DNA of 64,000 bases, taken from Burkholderiales bacterium RIFCSPHIGHO2_01_FULL_63_240 (GTDB lineage Bacteria > Pseudomonadota > Gammaproteobacteria > Burkholderiales > Burkholderiaceae_C). The stretch spans positions 391,453 to 455,452 of the forward strand of contig MERU01000009.1 of assembly GCA_001770725.1 (NCBI GenBank), given 5' to 3'. Below are positions 27,516 to 37,368 of this stretch, in pieces. Made by a program: the position numbers and the translations under genes. Position 1 is the stretch's first letter. Each line of letters begins with the position of its first letter. The notes under the pieces are model-generated. The model did no database searches, was not told the origin of the DNA, and worked only from the letters and a program-made list of their open reading frames with translations.

Positions 27516-28544
27516 ATGCTGGACGAACGTGCCAAGATCCTGTTGAAAGCGCTGGTCGAGCGCTACATCGCCGACGGGCAGCCCGTGGGCTCGCGCACGC
27601 TGTCACGCGCCTCGGGGTTGGAGCTCTCGGCTGCCACCATCCGAAACGTGATGGCCGACCTCGAGGAGCTCGGGCTCATCGTCAGCCCGCACACCTCGGC
27701 CGGGCGCGTGCCCACGGCGCGGGGCTACCGCCTGTTCGTGGACACCATGCTCACGGCGCGCGCACTCGGTCTGGACAGCTTCGGTGAGCTGGGTGCCGAA
27801 GCCCGCGACCAGCTGCAGCCCGACCAGCCCCAGCGCGTCATCTCCAACGCCGCGCAGATGCTCTCGAGCCTGTCGCAGTTCGTGGGGGTGGTCACGGCGC
27901 CGCGCAAGGCCACGGTGTTCCGCCACATCGAGTTCCTGCGCCTGGGCGAGCGGCGCCTGCTCGTGATCCTGGTCTCGCCCGATGGCGATGTGCAGAACCG
28001 CGTCATCTTCACCGCCCAGGACTACAACCCTGCCCAGTTGGTCGAGGCCAGCAACTTCCTGACCGAGCACTACAGCGGCCTGACCATCGAAGAGATGCGC
28101 GAGCGGCTCAAGCGGGAGGTCGACCAGCTGCGCACCGAAATCGGCAGCCTGATGCAGGCCGCGGTGCAGGCCGGCAGCGAGGTCGAGGCCGAGTCGCAGG
28201 AAAGCGTGGTCGTCTCGGGCGAGCGCAACCTGCTGACGGTGCAGGACTTCTCCAGCGACATGGGCTCGCTGCGTCGCATGTTCGACCTCTTCGAGCAAAA
28301 GACCCAGCTCATGCGCTTGCTCGATGGCTCCAGCCGCGCCGAGGGCGTCAACATCTACATCGGTGGCGAAAGCCAGGTCGTGCCTTTTGAAGAGCTCTCG
28401 GTGGTCTCGGCGCCGTACCAGATCGACGGCCGGGTGGTCGGCACGCTGGGCGTGATCGGCCCCACGCGCATGGCCTACGACCGCATGATCGAGATCGTGG
28501 ACATCACCTCGCGGCTGGTGTCGAATGCGCTGAGCCAGAAATGA
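27516..28544 (+). CDS. hrcA: Heat-inducible transcription repressor HrcA
   Basis: 342 residues. N-terminal winged helix ([38 protein letters not shown]), a GAF-like middle domain and the C-terminal [19 protein letters not shown] segment. It represses groE/dnaK-type operons through CIRCE elements, none of which is seen in this window. A TAGAAT box at 27501 lies close to the ATG. Its stop codon is part of a hairpin shared with the convergent gene. Confidence 0.95.
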   Translation: MLDERAKILLKALVERYIADGQPVGSRTLSRASGLELSAATIRNVMADLEELGLIVSPHTSAGRVPTARGYRLFVDTMLTARALGLDSFGELGAEARDQLQPDQPQRVISNAAQMLSSLSQFVGVVTAPRKATVFRHIEFLRLGERRLLVILVSPDGDVQNRVIFTAQDYNPAQLVEASNFLTEHYSGLTIEEMRERLKREVDQLRTEIGSLMQAAVQAGSEVEAESQESVVVSGERNLLTVQDFSSDMGSLRRMFDLFEQKTQLMRLLDGSSRAEGVNIYIGGESQVVPFEELSVVSAPYQIDGRVVGTLGVIGPTRMAYDRMIEIVDITSRLVSNALSQK

Positions 28545-28566
28545 AGCGGGCCCCAGGCCCGCTTCA
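28542..28566. terminator. Palindrome containing both convergent stop codons
   Basis: TGAAGCGGGCC, CCA loop, GGCCCGCTTCA: an 11-bp perfect stem. Its outer bases are the TGA stop of hrcA on one strand and the TGA stop of the DUF6916-like gene on the other. There is no T run, so it may be a transcript 3'-end stabiliser or a weak bidirectional terminator. Confidence 0.65.
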
Positions 28567-28992
28567 GCTCAACAGGCTGAAGTGCGCCAGGTAGCGCTGG
28601 CCGTCGGCGGTGCGCACTGGTTGCAGATGAAGGCTGATGGCGTCACCCCGTTGCGCGCGCAAGGTGTGCAGTCCCTCGCCCAGCGGCAAGTGGCGCGGCC
28701 CTATGAAGCTCAGCCGGAACTGCTCGACACCGCTGTCGGCGCCCTCCAGCGGCAGGACCTCGGCGAGTTGCAACGTCACGTCACGGCCCAGTGTGCTGAG
28801 TGTCTCGTAGCGCTCGCCCAGGCGGGCCTGCCAGGCGCCCAGCCCCTGGGGGGCTTGGGCCTCGGATGGCGAGGCGGGGGGCGATGGCGTGTGCGCGGTG
28901 CTGCTGGCGGGTGCGCTGGCCGACACCCACGGCGAGGCCAGCATGCCCGAAGCCAGGACGCTGCCTTGGGTCAGGAATTCGCGTTTCTTCAT
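28564..28992 (-). CDS. DUF6916-like protein with signal sequence
   Basis: 142 residues. A twin-Lys/Arg N-terminus (MKKREFLTQGSVLASGM) resembles a Tat or Sec signal, followed by a Pro/Ser/Ala linker. The C-terminal ~95 residues (WQARLGERYETLS, LQLAEVLPL, FRLSFIGPRHLPLGEGLHTL, ISLHLQPV) match the pattern I associate with DUF6916 domains, which recur beside microcystin-dependent/tail-collar genes. Last gene of the five-gene minus-strand operon, 18 bases after the third collar gene. Confidence 0.75.
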   Translation of the reverse strand: MKKREFLTQGSVLASGMLASPWVSASAPASSTAHTPSPPASPSEAQAPQGLGAWQARLGERYETLSTLGRDVTLQLAEVLPLEGADSGVEQFRLSFIGPRHLPLGEGLHTLRAQRGDAISLHLQPVRTADGQRYLAHFSLLS

Positions 28993-29010
28993 GTGGGGCT
29001 CCGGCAGCGT

Positions 29011-29532
29011 TCAGCCGCGAGGGGGGAACACGCCTTGCAGCGCGATGATGAAGTTCAGCGACAGCACTGGCGAACGGTTGTTGTGCGCCCAGCCCTGACC
29101 GCTGGGGGCCACGCTGGCGGAAGACATCGCCGTGGTTCGACCGGTGGCCCGGAATGCGGCGCTGTTGTCGCCCGTGGGCGCCACCAGGGACTGCGCGGTC
29201 GGCCCCAGGCTGTCGGCCGCCACGGCGGTCTGCACCGCGTGGGTGTGGGCTGGCACCTGATTGACCTGCAGGCTCACCATGTCGCTGCCCAGCGACTCGC
29301 CCAGCGAGACTTCGCTGAGTCCTGGTCCTTGGCCCGTGCCGATCGGCATGGCACCTTGCAGGTTGGGCAGGGCGAAATTGCTGCGGCCGTCGCCACCGTA
29401 GGTGGTGCCCAGGATCGAGAACAAAGCCGTGTTCTGGGAGATGGGCAGCAATTGCCCGTCGCAGAAGGCCCAGCCCAAGGGTGCGAAGTTGCCCGTGAAG
29501 ATGCGGACCTCGCCGATGAAAGGATCGCTCAT
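29011..29532 (-). CDS. Phage tail collar / microcystin-dependent (Mdp) family protein
   Basis: 173 residues. Tail-collar domain at the N-terminus: GEVRIFTGNFAPLGWAFCDG, LLPISQNTALFSILGTTYGGDG and FALPNLQGAMPIGTGQGPG. The C-terminal half has VPAHTHAVQTA and ends VLSLNFIIALQGVFPPRG. Such free-standing collar proteins occur in operons of two or three outside prophages; their function is unknown. No other phage gene is nearby. Third of three tandem paralogues. Confidence 0.88.
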   Translation of the reverse strand: MSDPFIGEVRIFTGNFAPLGWAFCDGQLLPISQNTALFSILGTTYGGDGRSNFALPNLQGAMPIGTGQGPGLSEVSLGESLGSDMVSLQVNQVPAHTHAVQTAVAADSLGPTAQSLVAPTGDNSAAFRATGRTTAMSSASVAPSGQGWAHNNRSPVLSLNFIIALQGVFPPRG

Positions 29533-29544
29533 GGTTGCTGACCT

Positions 29545-30072
29545 TCAGCCCTGGCTCGGAAAGACCCCGAACAGGGAAATGATGCAGGAGAGCCCCAGGC
29601 TCGGGGCGCGGTTTTCGTGCGCCTGGCTTCCACCCGAGGCGCTGAGTGCGGCTGGGGACATCGACGAACCGGCGCCGCCAGGGGTGGTGCCGTAAAGGCG
29701 TGTGCTGGCGGGCGTTGCCAGGAGGCTGCCTGCCACGCCAGCGTTGCCAGAGGCCGCCGCAGAACTGGCTCGCATGGCGTGGGCGTGGGCAGGCATCTGT
29801 GCGGCGGTCAGGGTGACCTGCTCGACTCCGCCAGCCTCGCCAATGACACGGTTGCTCAAACCGGGTCCCTGACCGTGGTGGATCGGCACCCGACCGCGAA
29901 GGTCGGGCAGGGCGAAGGTGCTTTGCCCATCTCCGCCATAGGTGGTGCCGATCAGGTTGAAAAGCGTTTCGTTCTCGGCGATGGACAGCATGCTGCCGTC
30001 GCACAAGGCCCAACCACTGGGGGCGAAGTTGCCGGCGAACAGGCGGATCTCGCCCACGAAAGGAGTTGGCAT
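29545..30072 (-). CDS. Phage tail collar / microcystin-dependent (Mdp) family protein
   Basis: 175 residues, paralogous to its two neighbours. Collar motifs are GEIRLFAGNFAPSGWALCDG, TLFNLIGTTYGGDG and FALPDLRGRVPIHHGQGPG. The C-terminal part has MPAHAHAMRAS and ends LSCIISLFGVFPSQG. Twelve bases separate it from the downstream paralogue and 13 from the upstream one. The C-terminal region is the least conserved among the three, suggesting different binding specificities. Confidence 0.88.
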   Translation of the reverse strand: MPTPFVGEIRLFAGNFAPSGWALCDGSMLSIAENETLFNLIGTTYGGDGQSTFALPDLRGRVPIHHGQGPGLSNRVIGEAGGVEQVTLTAAQMPAHAHAMRASSAAASGNAGVAGSLLATPASTRLYGTTPGGAGSSMSPAALSASGGSQAHENRAPSLGLSCIISLFGVFPSQG

Positions 30073-30085
30073 GTCAGCTTCCTGC

Positions 30086-30595
30086 TCAGTTCCGGCTGGG
30101 GAAGATGCCCTGCAGCGCGATGATGAAGTTCAGCGTCAGGTAGGGCTGCATGTTGGGATGTGGCTGGCCCTGGCCCGTGGCCTGGATGGCCTGGGGGCTG
30201 AGGTCTTGCGTCGGCCCGCTGTTGGCGTAGATGTCGCGTCCACCTCGCCCCTTGGCGGCGGGGTGGGTGCCGACGGGTGTGGTGGTGTTGGCCACGTCGC
30301 CCAGTGCGTTGAAGGCATGGGTGTGCTGTGGCAACTCGTTGGCGGTGAGCGTGTGGCTTTCCTCGCCGACGCGCGTGCCCAGTGGCAAGGCGTTGCTGCG
30401 ATGCATGGGGCTGCGACCCCGCAAATCAGGCAGGCCGAACGTGGTGCGACCGTCCCCGCCGTAGGTGGTGCCAAGGATGGAGAACAGGGCCTGGTTCTGG
30501 TTGATGGGCAGCAACTGCCCATGGCAGAAGGCCCAGCCTTTGGGAGGGAAGGCGAAACTGCACAGCGAGATTTCGCCGAGGTAGGGCTCCAGCAT
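30086..30595 (-). CDS. Phage tail collar / microcystin-dependent (Mdp) family protein
   Basis: 169 residues, first of the three tandem collar proteins. Motifs are GEISLCSFAFPPKGWAFCHG, ALFSILGTTYGGDGRTTFGL and PDLRGRSPMH, then LPQHTHAFNALG, ending FIIALQGIFPSRN. It begins 17 bases after the PEP-CTERM gene, so the five genes are probably co-transcribed. Confidence 0.88.
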   Translation of the reverse strand: MLEPYLGEISLCSFAFPPKGWAFCHGQLLPINQNQALFSILGTTYGGDGRTTFGLPDLRGRSPMHRSNALPLGTRVGEESHTLTANELPQHTHAFNALGDVANTTTPVGTHPAAKGRGGRDIYANSGPTQDLSPQAIQATGQGQPHPNMQPYLTLNFIIALQGIFPSRN

Positions 30596-30612
30596 GGGGC
30601 GTCCCGGCGGTG

Positions 30613-31275
30613 TCAGGCCGTGGTGCGGCGGCGCAGCAGGCCGGCAGCCAGCAGGCCCCCCAGCACCAATGCCCAGGTTTCGGGCTCGGGCACGGGCGCG
30701 GTCTGCAGGGCAATGCGGATGTCGGCGAAGTTGTTGCTCTCGCCATTGCCCCGGTCCAGGAAACGCAGCCCGTCCAGGTTGACAGCCACGGTGTCGCTGG
30801 CTGTCAGGCGGATCCAGTTGCTGGCGGTGAGGGCTGGCAGGTTGGCGATGCCCACGGTGCCCGATGCACCGAAGCCATCGTTGAAACCAAGGGTCAGGCC
30901 GACGATGTTCTGGCCCGCGACAGCCAGGCCGCTGAAGGTGAAGGTGGCGGGCACGCCAGCGGCGCCCAGGTAGCCGGTGCCGCCGTCAGAGGCGCCCTGG
31001 GCCACACGGAGCCGGATTTCCGTGCCGACCAAGGAGATGAATTCGCTGGGCAGCAGGAACTCGCCACCGATGACACTGCTGTCCCCGGGCAGCAAGCTGC
31101 TTTCGGGGGCGAGCACGTCGCTTTCGGTGATGGGGCCGGGCGCGGTCACCGAGGTGCCGTCCCACAGGCCGCCGGGGGCGTTCAGCGTGACCGTGATGGG
31201 CTGAGCGAGGGTGGCTGCCTGGGCGAAGCCGGCAGCAAGTGCCAGCATGCTGGCGACGGACATGCGGATGAACAT
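30613..31275 (-). CDS. PEP-CTERM sorting domain-containing protein
   Basis: 220 residues. N-terminal signal peptide (FIRMSVASMLALAAGFAQA), a beta-rich Gly/Thr/Ser central region, and a C-terminal PEP-CTERM signal: VPEPETWALVLGGLLAAGL followed by LRRR. This is the substrate signal for exosortase, which cuts and anchors or exports proteins with exopolysaccharide. No exosortase gene is in the window. The start at 31275 follows TCAGGAGG; an upstream in-frame ATG is less likely. First gene of the collar-protein operon. Confidence 0.9.
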   Translation of the reverse strand: MFIRMSVASMLALAAGFAQAATLAQPITVTLNAPGGLWDGTSVTAPGPITESDVLAPESSLLPGDSSVIGGEFLLPSEFISLVGTEIRLRVAQGASDGGTGYLGAAGVPATFTFSGLAVAGQNIVGLTLGFNDGFGASGTVGIANLPALTASNWIRLTASDTVAVNLDGLRFLDRGNGESNNFADIRIALQTAPVPEPETWALVLGGLLAAGLLRRRTTA

Positions 31276-31410
31276 GGGGCCTCCTGAGGTGTGTGTGGTG
31301 GGTGCGCAAGTGCACGCCTCTGTATCAGGCCACATGGCATCGCGCCCAGCCCATCCCTAACTTGTTGATGGCGTTGTGTGGGGACCTACAATCTCCGGCT
31401 GGCATGCAGG

Positions 31411-31489
<79 letters not shown>

Positions 31490-31682
31490 TCCTTGCTGCG
31501 GGACTGAACGTCAAATCGTCCCTTGTTTGGGGCACTGCAGGCGGGGCAACTGGCGCACATTGTCATAAGTCGGTGTTCTCCCCAGCGCGGACAACCCGCG
31601 CGGGCATGCCCAGGGTCGGGATGGCCCGGATGTGCAACCAGGGAGTGACCGCTGCAATGCGCTGACGCCCCATGCCCGCACC

Positions 31683-31820
31683 ATGCCCTCTCGCCACCTG
31701 ATCAAGCTCGATCCGGAACTCCGCAGTCGCATCGGACTGTGGATGGCGGCGCTTGGTTACGCCTGCATGCTGGTCAGCATCGTCCTGCTGGGCCTGAACT
31801 TCCTCGATCAACTGCGCTGA
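31683..31820 (+). CDS. Small single-pass membrane peptide, hypothetical
   Basis: 45 residues: a basic amphipathic N-terminus (PSRHLIKLDPELRSRIG) and one transmembrane segment (LWMAALGYACMLVSIVLLGL). No recognised family. It lies alone between the CAT tRNA and the ABC transporter operon; the flanking 31490-31682 and 31821-32000 stretches show nothing else. Coding status is plausible but unproven. Confidence 0.45.
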   Translation: MPSRHLIKLDPELRSRIGLWMAALGYACMLVSIVLLGLNFLDQLR

Positions 31821-32000
31821 TGGAGCGGCACTGGAGGTGCCGGTGTGCCATGCGCACGTCAGCGGTGCAGTGGACGCGTTGATGGTGGGCTGTGCGCACC
31901 GCCACGTCCCGTTGTTGCACCAGATCGCTGCGTCTCGCCCTTGCCGCGCCCTGAGCCGACCCAGGGCAATTGGCTGGCACGCTTGATGCAATGGCTTCAT

Positions 32001-32033
32001 CGGTATTACTGCTTTATCAACTCGTAATAACCG
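32001..32033. promoter_or_regulatory. Candidate operator upstream of the ABC transporter operon
   Basis: CGGTATTAC (32001-32009) and GTAATAACCG (32024-32033) form an inverted repeat with a 14-base spacer, ending 14 bases before the start codon of the binding protein. Spacing and half-site length resemble NikR-type sites, and a NikR-like gene is the last gene of the same operon. The pairing of site and regulator is inferred. Confidence 0.5.
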
Positions 32034-32047
32034 GAGTGAGCCGAATC

Positions 32048-33064
32048 ATGTTGTCTGATGCCGTGTCGAAGCGTTTGGTGGGTGGGGCCCGGGCCCTGGT
32101 GGCCGCGGTGGCGGTCGTGGGGGCACAAGTGGTCTCGCAGGCGGCCTGGGCCGCGCAGCCCCTGAAGGTGGGCTACAGCGACTGGCCGGGCTGGGTGGCC
32201 TGGCAGGTGGCCATCGACAAGGGCTGGTTCAAGCAGGCGGGCGTGGACGTCAAGTTCGAGTGGTTCGATTACTCGGCTTCGATGGAGGCGTTTGCGGCCG
32301 GCAAGATCGACGCCGTGACCATGACCAACGGCGATGCCCTGGTCACGGGCGCTGGCGGTGCGCGCAGCGTGATGGTCATGCTGACCGACTACTCCAACGG
32401 CAACGACATGATCATCGGCAAGCCTGGTGTGAAGTCGCTCAAGGACCTCAAGGGCAAGAAGGTGGCGGTGGAGTTCGGCCTGGTCGAGCACCTGCTGCTG
32501 CTCAATGGCCTGAAGAAGGCCGGCATGAAGGAGTCGGACGTCACGCTGGTCAACGCCAAGACCAACGAGATGCCGCAGGTGCTGGCCTCGGGTGACGTGG
32601 CCGCCGTGGGCGCCTGGCAGCCCATCGCGGGCCAGGCGATCAAGGGCCTGCCGGGCTCGCGCCCCATCTACACCTCGGCCGACGAGCCGGGCCTGATCTA
32701 CGACGTGCTGGCCGTCAGCCCCACCAGCCTGGCCGCGCGCAAGGCCGAGTGGCAGAAGGTGGTGGGTGTGTGGGACAAGGTGGTGAGCTTCATCAACGAC
32801 CCCAAGACCCAGCCCGAGGCGCTCAAGATCATGGCCGCGCGCGTGGGCGTGCCGGCCGAGTCGTACGCCGCCTTCTTGAAGGGCACCAAACTGCTGAGCC
32901 TCAAGGAAGGCGCGGCCATCATGGCCAAGGGCGATGGCTTCAAGTCGCTGCACGGCTCCACCAAGATCGCCGATGACTTCAACGTGGCCAACGACGTCTA
33001 CAAGAAGGCCCAGCCGATCGACGGCTACATCGACGCGTCGCTGACGAACGCGGCCGCGAAGTGA
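32048..33064 (+). CDS. ABC transporter substrate-binding protein of urea/guanidine carboxylase clusters (NitT/TauT type)
   Basis: 338 residues. Signal peptide to about residue 38 (ending AAWA), then [30 protein letters not shown], a type-II binding fold of the SsuA/THI5/NitT kind, with [16 protein letters not shown]. It matches the receptor family that sits beside urea-carboxylase genes. The ligand is probably a small nitrogen compound; guanidine or urea is inferred from the neighbouring riboswitch operon. Start at ATG 32048; in-frame residues upstream would overlap the operator. Confidence 0.9.
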   Translation: MLSDAVSKRLVGGARALVAAVAVVGAQVVSQAAWAAQPLKVGYSDWPGWVAWQVAIDKGWFKQAGVDVKFEWFDYSASMEAFAAGKIDAVTMTNGDALVTGAGGARSVMVMLTDYSNGNDMIIGKPGVKSLKDLKGKKVAVEFGLVEHLLLLNGLKKAGMKESDVTLVNAKTNEMPQVLASGDVAAVGAWQPIAGQAIKGLPGSRPIYTSADEPGLIYDVLAVSPTSLAARKAEWQKVVGVWDKVVSFINDPKTQPEALKIMAARVGVPAESYAAFLKGTKLLSLKEGAAIMAKGDGFKSLHGSTKIADDFNVANDVYKKAQPIDGYIDASLTNAAAK

Positions 33065-33117
33065 GCCTGGCCGGCCTGGCGCCGGCCTCCCTTTGACACC
33101 TGCTGAACGGGATCACC

Positions 33118-34083
33118 ATGAGTGCCTCCGCCTGGTTCGCCGTGCGCGCGCCCCTGACGCCCCGACGCAAGCTGCTGCTGGGCATCGGCTCTTTCGTGCT
33201 GCCGCTGCTGCTGTGGGCGGCCGTGAGCTACGTGCCCTGGTTGTGGCACCCGCAGGTGCTGGTGACGTCGGCCGGCGAGGTGGACTACCTGGAGCCGGGC
33301 ATGCGCATGGACCGCGCGCTGTTCGCCGACGAGGTGGTGGCCATGCAGGAGGCGGGCAAGGCGCCACCGCAAGGCACGCCGGCCAACCCGGTCTACCTGC
33401 CGGCGCCACACGAGGTGGCCCTAGCCTTCTACACGGCCTTCACGACCGCGCCCGAGCAGAAGGACGGCCTGTGGCTGCATGAGAGCCTGTGGCAGAGCAT
33501 GCAGGTGATCTTCTGGGGCTTCGTGATCTCGTCGCTGGTCGGGGTGCCGCTGGGCATCCTGTGCGGGGTCTACACGCCCATCGCCAGGCTCAACGAGCCC
33601 TTCATCGAGTTCTTTCGTTACCTGCCCGCGCCGGCCTTCGGGGCGCTGGCGGTGGCCATCCTGGGCATCCACGACGGCCCGAAGATTGCCATCATCGTCA
33701 TCGGCACCTTCTTCCAGCAGGTGCTGGTGATCGCCAACACCACGCGCAAGCTGGAGTTCGGCCTGCTCGAAGCCGCGCTGACGCTGGGCACCAAGCGCTG
33801 GAAGTTGCTCAGCCGCGTGGTGCTGCCCGGCATCCTGCCCGAGCTCTACCGCGACCAGCGCGTGCTGCTGGGCTGGGCCTGGACCTACCTCATCGTGGCC
33901 GAGCTGATCGGCACCAGCTCGGGCATCACCTTCTTCATCACGCAGCAGGCGCGTTACCAGCACTTCGAGAACGTCTACGCGGCCATCGCCATGATCGGCG
34001 TGATCGGGCTGGGCATCGACCTGGTGCTGGCGTGGCTGGGGCGGCGGCTCTTTCCCTGGGATCGCTCTCAGGGCAAGTCTTGA
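33118..34083 (+). CDS. ABC transporter permease (NitT/TauT type)
   Basis: 321 residues. One N-terminal helix ([21 protein letters not shown]), a periplasmic segment of about 90 residues, then a five-helix permease domain containing the EAA-like loop [29 protein letters not shown]. Ends with two helices and GRRLFPWDR. It works with the flanking binding protein and ATPase. Confidence 0.93.
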   Translation: MSASAWFAVRAPLTPRRKLLLGIGSFVLPLLLWAAVSYVPWLWHPQVLVTSAGEVDYLEPGMRMDRALFADEVVAMQEAGKAPPQGTPANPVYLPAPHEVALAFYTAFTTAPEQKDGLWLHESLWQSMQVIFWGFVISSLVGVPLGILCGVYTPIARLNEPFIEFFRYLPAPAFGALAVAILGIHDGPKIAIIVIGTFFQQVLVIANTTRKLEFGLLEAALTLGTKRWKLLSRVVLPGILPELYRDQRVLLGWAWTYLIVAELIGTSSGITFFITQQARYQHFENVYAAIAMIGVIGLGIDLVLAWLGRRLFPWDRSQGKS

Positions 34084-34106
34084 TCTTGGGATCTCGGGGG
34101 CATGAC

Positions 34107-35027
34107 ATGAGCGACAACGCAGTTTCCAACGTGAGCTACCGCGATCAGTCCGAGGCCGTGAAAGCCCGCTTCGATCGGCTCAAGGCCCGCGATGTGGTGC
34201 TGGAGGTCAAGGGCCTGGGCAAGGTCTATGACTCGCACCAGGGGCCGGTGACGGCGCTCAAGGGCGTGGACTTCAAGGTGCATCGGCGCGAGTTCGTTTG
34301 CGTGCTGGGGCCCTCGGGTTGCGGCAAGTCCACCTTGATCCGCATCCTGGCGGGGCTGGAGTCGTATTCGAGCGGCGAGGTGCTGCTCGACGGCGACCCC
34401 GTGGAGGGGCCCTGCAAGGACCGCGGCATGGTCTTCCAGGGCTACACGCTGTTCCCGTGGCTGACCGTCAAGAAGAACGTGATGTTCGGGCTGGAGGTCA
34501 ACGGCTCGGGGCGCAACGAGGCCGAGTCGCAAGCGCGGCAGTGGCTGGAGCTGGTGGGCCTGACCAAGTTCGCCGACGCCTACCCGCACCAGCTATCGGG
34601 TGGCATGAAGCAGCGCGTGGCGATTGCCAGGGCGCTGGCCAACCAGCCGCGCATCCTGTTGATGGACGAGCCCTTCGGCGCGCTGGATGCGCAGACGCGG
34701 GCCAAGATGCAGGCGCACCTGCTGGAGATCTGGCGCAACATCGACATCACCATCCTGTTCATCACGCACGACCTGGATGAGGCGGTGTACCTGGCCGACC
34801 GCATCCTGGTGCTCAAGGCCCACCCGGGCGAGGTGCAGGAGCTCATCGAGGTGCCGGTGCCCAGGCCGCGCGGCCCGCTGCAGTTCAACAGCCCCGAGTT
34901 CCGCGCCACCAAGGCGCACATCGAGGCCTTGATCCACCCGCCACATGAGGCCAGCGAAGGCGACCCGGAGCCCGACGTGGTGCCGCAGGTCATCCGCCTG
35001 ACCAGCGTCGGTGACGACGTCGAGTGA
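34107..35027 (+). CDS. ABC transporter ATP-binding protein (NitT/TauT type)
   Basis: 306 residues. Walker [11 protein letters not shown]-loop [13 protein letters not shown], signature [16 protein letters not shown], Walker [13 protein letters not shown] and switch His [10 protein letters not shown]. An N-terminal extension of about 30 residues precedes the ATPase core and a C-terminal acidic tail follows. Start at the second of two closely spaced ATGs. The creatininase-family gene begins 10 bases after the stop. Confidence 0.94.
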   Translation: MSDNAVSNVSYRDQSEAVKARFDRLKARDVVLEVKGLGKVYDSHQGPVTALKGVDFKVHRREFVCVLGPSGCGKSTLIRILAGLESYSSGEVLLDGDPVEGPCKDRGMVFQGYTLFPWLTVKKNVMFGLEVNGSGRNEAESQARQWLELVGLTKFADAYPHQLSGGMKQRVAIARALANQPRILLMDEPFGALDAQTRAKMQAHLLEIWRNIDITILFITHDLDEAVYLADRILVLKAHPGEVQELIEVPVPRPRGPLQFNSPEFRATKAHIEALIHPPHEASEGDPEPDVVPQVIRLTSVGDDVE

Positions 35028-35037
35028 GGAGCGCGAC

Positions 35038-35835
35038 ATGTTCTGGTCCCACCTGACTTGGGCCGAGTTGCCCGACGCCTTGAAGAACGCCAGCCAGGCA
35101 GCCATCCTGCCCGTGGGCGCGACCGAGCAGCACGGGCCCCATATGGGATGCGGCATGGACACCGAGATCGCCGACAAGCTCTGCCGCGAGGTGTCTCGTG
35201 CCACGGGTGTGCCCATGCTGCCGCCGCTGCCGTATGGCTGCTCGCTGGGCCACAGCCGCCGCTGGCCGGGCACCATCGCCGTGCAGCCCATCACGCTGAT
35301 CGAGCTCGTCAAGCAGATCGGCGATGGGGCGTACGACAGCGGGGTGCGCAGGCTCTTCATCGTCAACACCCACGTGACCAACGCGGCGCCCTTGCGATGC
35401 GCGCTGGAGATGCTGCGCGCCGAGCACGACGACCTGATGGTGGCCGTCATCAACTCGCCGGACATCAGCGAGCGGGTCAGGGCGTTTCACTTCGCCGACG
35501 CCGTGGACTGGCACGCCAACGACGCCGAGACCTCGCTGATGCTGGCGGTGTCGCCCGAGATCGTGCGGGCCGACAAGCTGCAAGAGGGCGATGACCCTGA
35601 CCGCACCGCGGGCCAGGTGTTTGCACACCCGGTCAACCGCACCAGCGCCAATGGCGTGACGGGCTTTCCGAGCCGTGCCACGGCCGAGAAAGGGCGCGAG
35701 GCCTTTGGCTGGATGGTGGAAGACCTGTCGGCGCTGATCCGGCGCGGGCTCTCGCAGGAGCCGCCTTTGCCGCATTCGTACTTCGAGCCGTGCTGGCGGG
35801 GCAGTGAGCCGCCGGGCGCACCCGCAGCGCGCTGA
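35038..35835 (+). CDS. Creatininase family amidohydrolase
   Basis: 265 residues. Metal-binding motifs of the creatininase fold are visible: [26 protein letters not shown] (Glu, His, Asp ligands), [31 protein letters not shown] and [14 protein letters not shown]. The usual NGHGGN loop reads NTHVTN, so the enzyme may not act on creatinine itself. It probably opens a cyclic or amide nitrogen compound in the cytoplasm. Located between the ABC transporter and the glutamine-synthetase-like gene. Confidence 0.88.
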   Translation: MFWSHLTWAELPDALKNASQAAILPVGATEQHGPHMGCGMDTEIADKLCREVSRATGVPMLPPLPYGCSLGHSRRWPGTIAVQPITLIELVKQIGDGAYDSGVRRLFIVNTHVTNAAPLRCALEMLRAEHDDLMVAVINSPDISERVRAFHFADAVDWHANDAETSLMLAVSPEIVRADKLQEGDDPDRTAGQVFAHPVNRTSANGVTGFPSRATAEKGREAFGWMVEDLSALIRRGLSQEPPLPHSYFEPCWRGSEPPGAPAAR

Positions 35836-35932
35836 CCCCTTCGATCGGCCGCACCGTTCATCGTTTGCTTTTGTCCTCGGGTCACGAGCCCGAAGGCCCT
35901 TCCTCGTCCGTTCTCAAACCCGGAGTCCGTCC

Positions 35933-37318
35933 ATGTCGTCCCCTGAGTTGTTCCCCGTCAAGTCGCCCGAAGAGATCGCCGCCATCCAGCAGTCGCTCAA
36001 AGCCAAGGGCGTGAGGTACTGCATCGGCGCCTACGTCGACATCCATGGCGTACAAAAAGCCAAGGTCGTGCCCATCGACCACCTGCCGCAGATGGCGGCC
36101 GGATCGGAGCGCTACACCGGCTACGCGCTCGATGGCCTGGGCCAGGCGCCCAACGACGACGAGCTGACCTCGGTGCCCGACCTCGACCACATCGTGCAGC
36201 TGCCCTGGGAGCCCAAGGTGGCCTGGATGCCGGCCGACAACCACTTCCAGGGCAAGCCTTACCCGCTGAGCACGCGCGTGGCCCTGAAGAACGTGCTGGC
36301 GCAGGCCGCCGAGATGGGCTTTGGCATGAACCTGGGCATCGAGTGCGAGATTTACCTGCTGAAAAAACAAGCCGATGGCACCTTGAGCGTGCCCCACGCC
36401 AACGACAAGCTGGTCAAACCTTGTTATGACGTGCAGGGCTTCATGGACAACTTCAGCTGGCTCGACAAGGTGGGCAACTGCATCAACGACCTGGGCTGGG
36501 ACCTGTACTCGTTCGACCACGAGGACGCCAACGGCCAGTTCGAGTTCGACTTCAACTACAGCGACGCGCTCACGAGCTGCGACCGCCTGACCTTCTTTCG
36601 CATGATGGCCAAGCACTACGCCGAAGAAGAGGGCCTGCTCGCCACGATGATGCCCAAGCCCTTTGCCAACAAGACGGGCACGGGCGCGCACTTCAACATG
36701 TCGCTGTACGACCTCAAGACAGGCAAGAACCTGTTTGCCTGCGACCCGAAGGAAGACCCGCGCGGCATTGGCCTGACGCCCCTGGGCTACCAGTTCGTGG
36801 CCGGCATCCTCAAGCACGGCCGGGCGCTGTGCGCGGCCTTCGCGCCCACGGTCAACAGCTACAAGCGCCTGGTGCGCCGTGGCGCCATGAGCTACTTCTC
36901 GTGGGCGCCGGTGTTCAACTCGTATGGCTCGAACAACCGGACCAACTCGGTGCGCATCCCGGCAGGTGGCGGGCGCTGCGAGTCGCGCAACGCAGATGGC
37001 GCGGTCAACCCCTACCTGGCCGCAGCGCTGGCCCTGGCCGCAGGGCTCGAAGGCATCCGCGAGGGCCTGAACCCGGGCCTGCCCAACGAAGACAACCTGT
37101 ACGAGCTCAGCGATGCGCAGCGCCGCGAGCGCGGCATCGACTTCCTGCCGCAGACGCTGCAGGAGGCGGTGCAGGCCTTTGCCGCTGACCCGCTGGTCGA
37201 GCGCACGCTGGGCAAGGAGTTGCGCGACGAGTTCATCACCTACAAGACCCAGGAATGGGAGGCCTACCACCTGTCGGTCAGCCAGTGGGAAGTCGAGCGC
37301 TACAGTCACATGTTCTGA
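35933..37318 (+). CDS. Glutamine synthetase family protein (GlnT / gamma-glutamyl ligase type)
   Basis: 461 residues. Beta-grasp N-terminus ([21 protein letters not shown]), then metal and ATP motifs: [68 protein letters not shown] and the adenylylation-free C-terminus. Shorter and different from housekeeping GlnA. In catabolic clusters such ligases often glutamylate amines or recapture ammonium; which one applies here is unknown. The start at 35933 was chosen over an Arg-rich upstream extension. Confidence 0.9.
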   Translation: MSSPELFPVKSPEEIAAIQQSLKAKGVRYCIGAYVDIHGVQKAKVVPIDHLPQMAAGSERYTGYALDGLGQAPNDDELTSVPDLDHIVQLPWEPKVAWMPADNHFQGKPYPLSTRVALKNVLAQAAEMGFGMNLGIECEIYLLKKQADGTLSVPHANDKLVKPCYDVQGFMDNFSWLDKVGNCINDLGWDLYSFDHEDANGQFEFDFNYSDALTSCDRLTFFRMMAKHYAEEEGLLATMMPKPFANKTGTGAHFNMSLYDLKTGKNLFACDPKEDPRGIGLTPLGYQFVAGILKHGRALCAAFAPTVNSYKRLVRRGAMSYFSWAPVFNSYGSNNRTNSVRIPAGGGRCESRNADGAVNPYLAAALALAAGLEGIREGLNPGLPNEDNLYELSDAQRRERGIDFLPQTLQEAVQAFAADPLVERTLGKELRDEFITYKTQEWEAYHLSVSQWEVERYSHMF

Positions 37319-37368
37319 GGCCTTCGCGACCATCACGCGTTCATCATCCAACCGACCCAGGCCCCACC

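Noticed and set aside
28564..31275. Prophage, because of three tail-collar proteins
   Set aside because: No capsid, terminase, portal, baseplate, lysis or integrase genes nearby, and the genes sit with PEP-CTERM and DUF6916-like genes as in non-phage collar operons.
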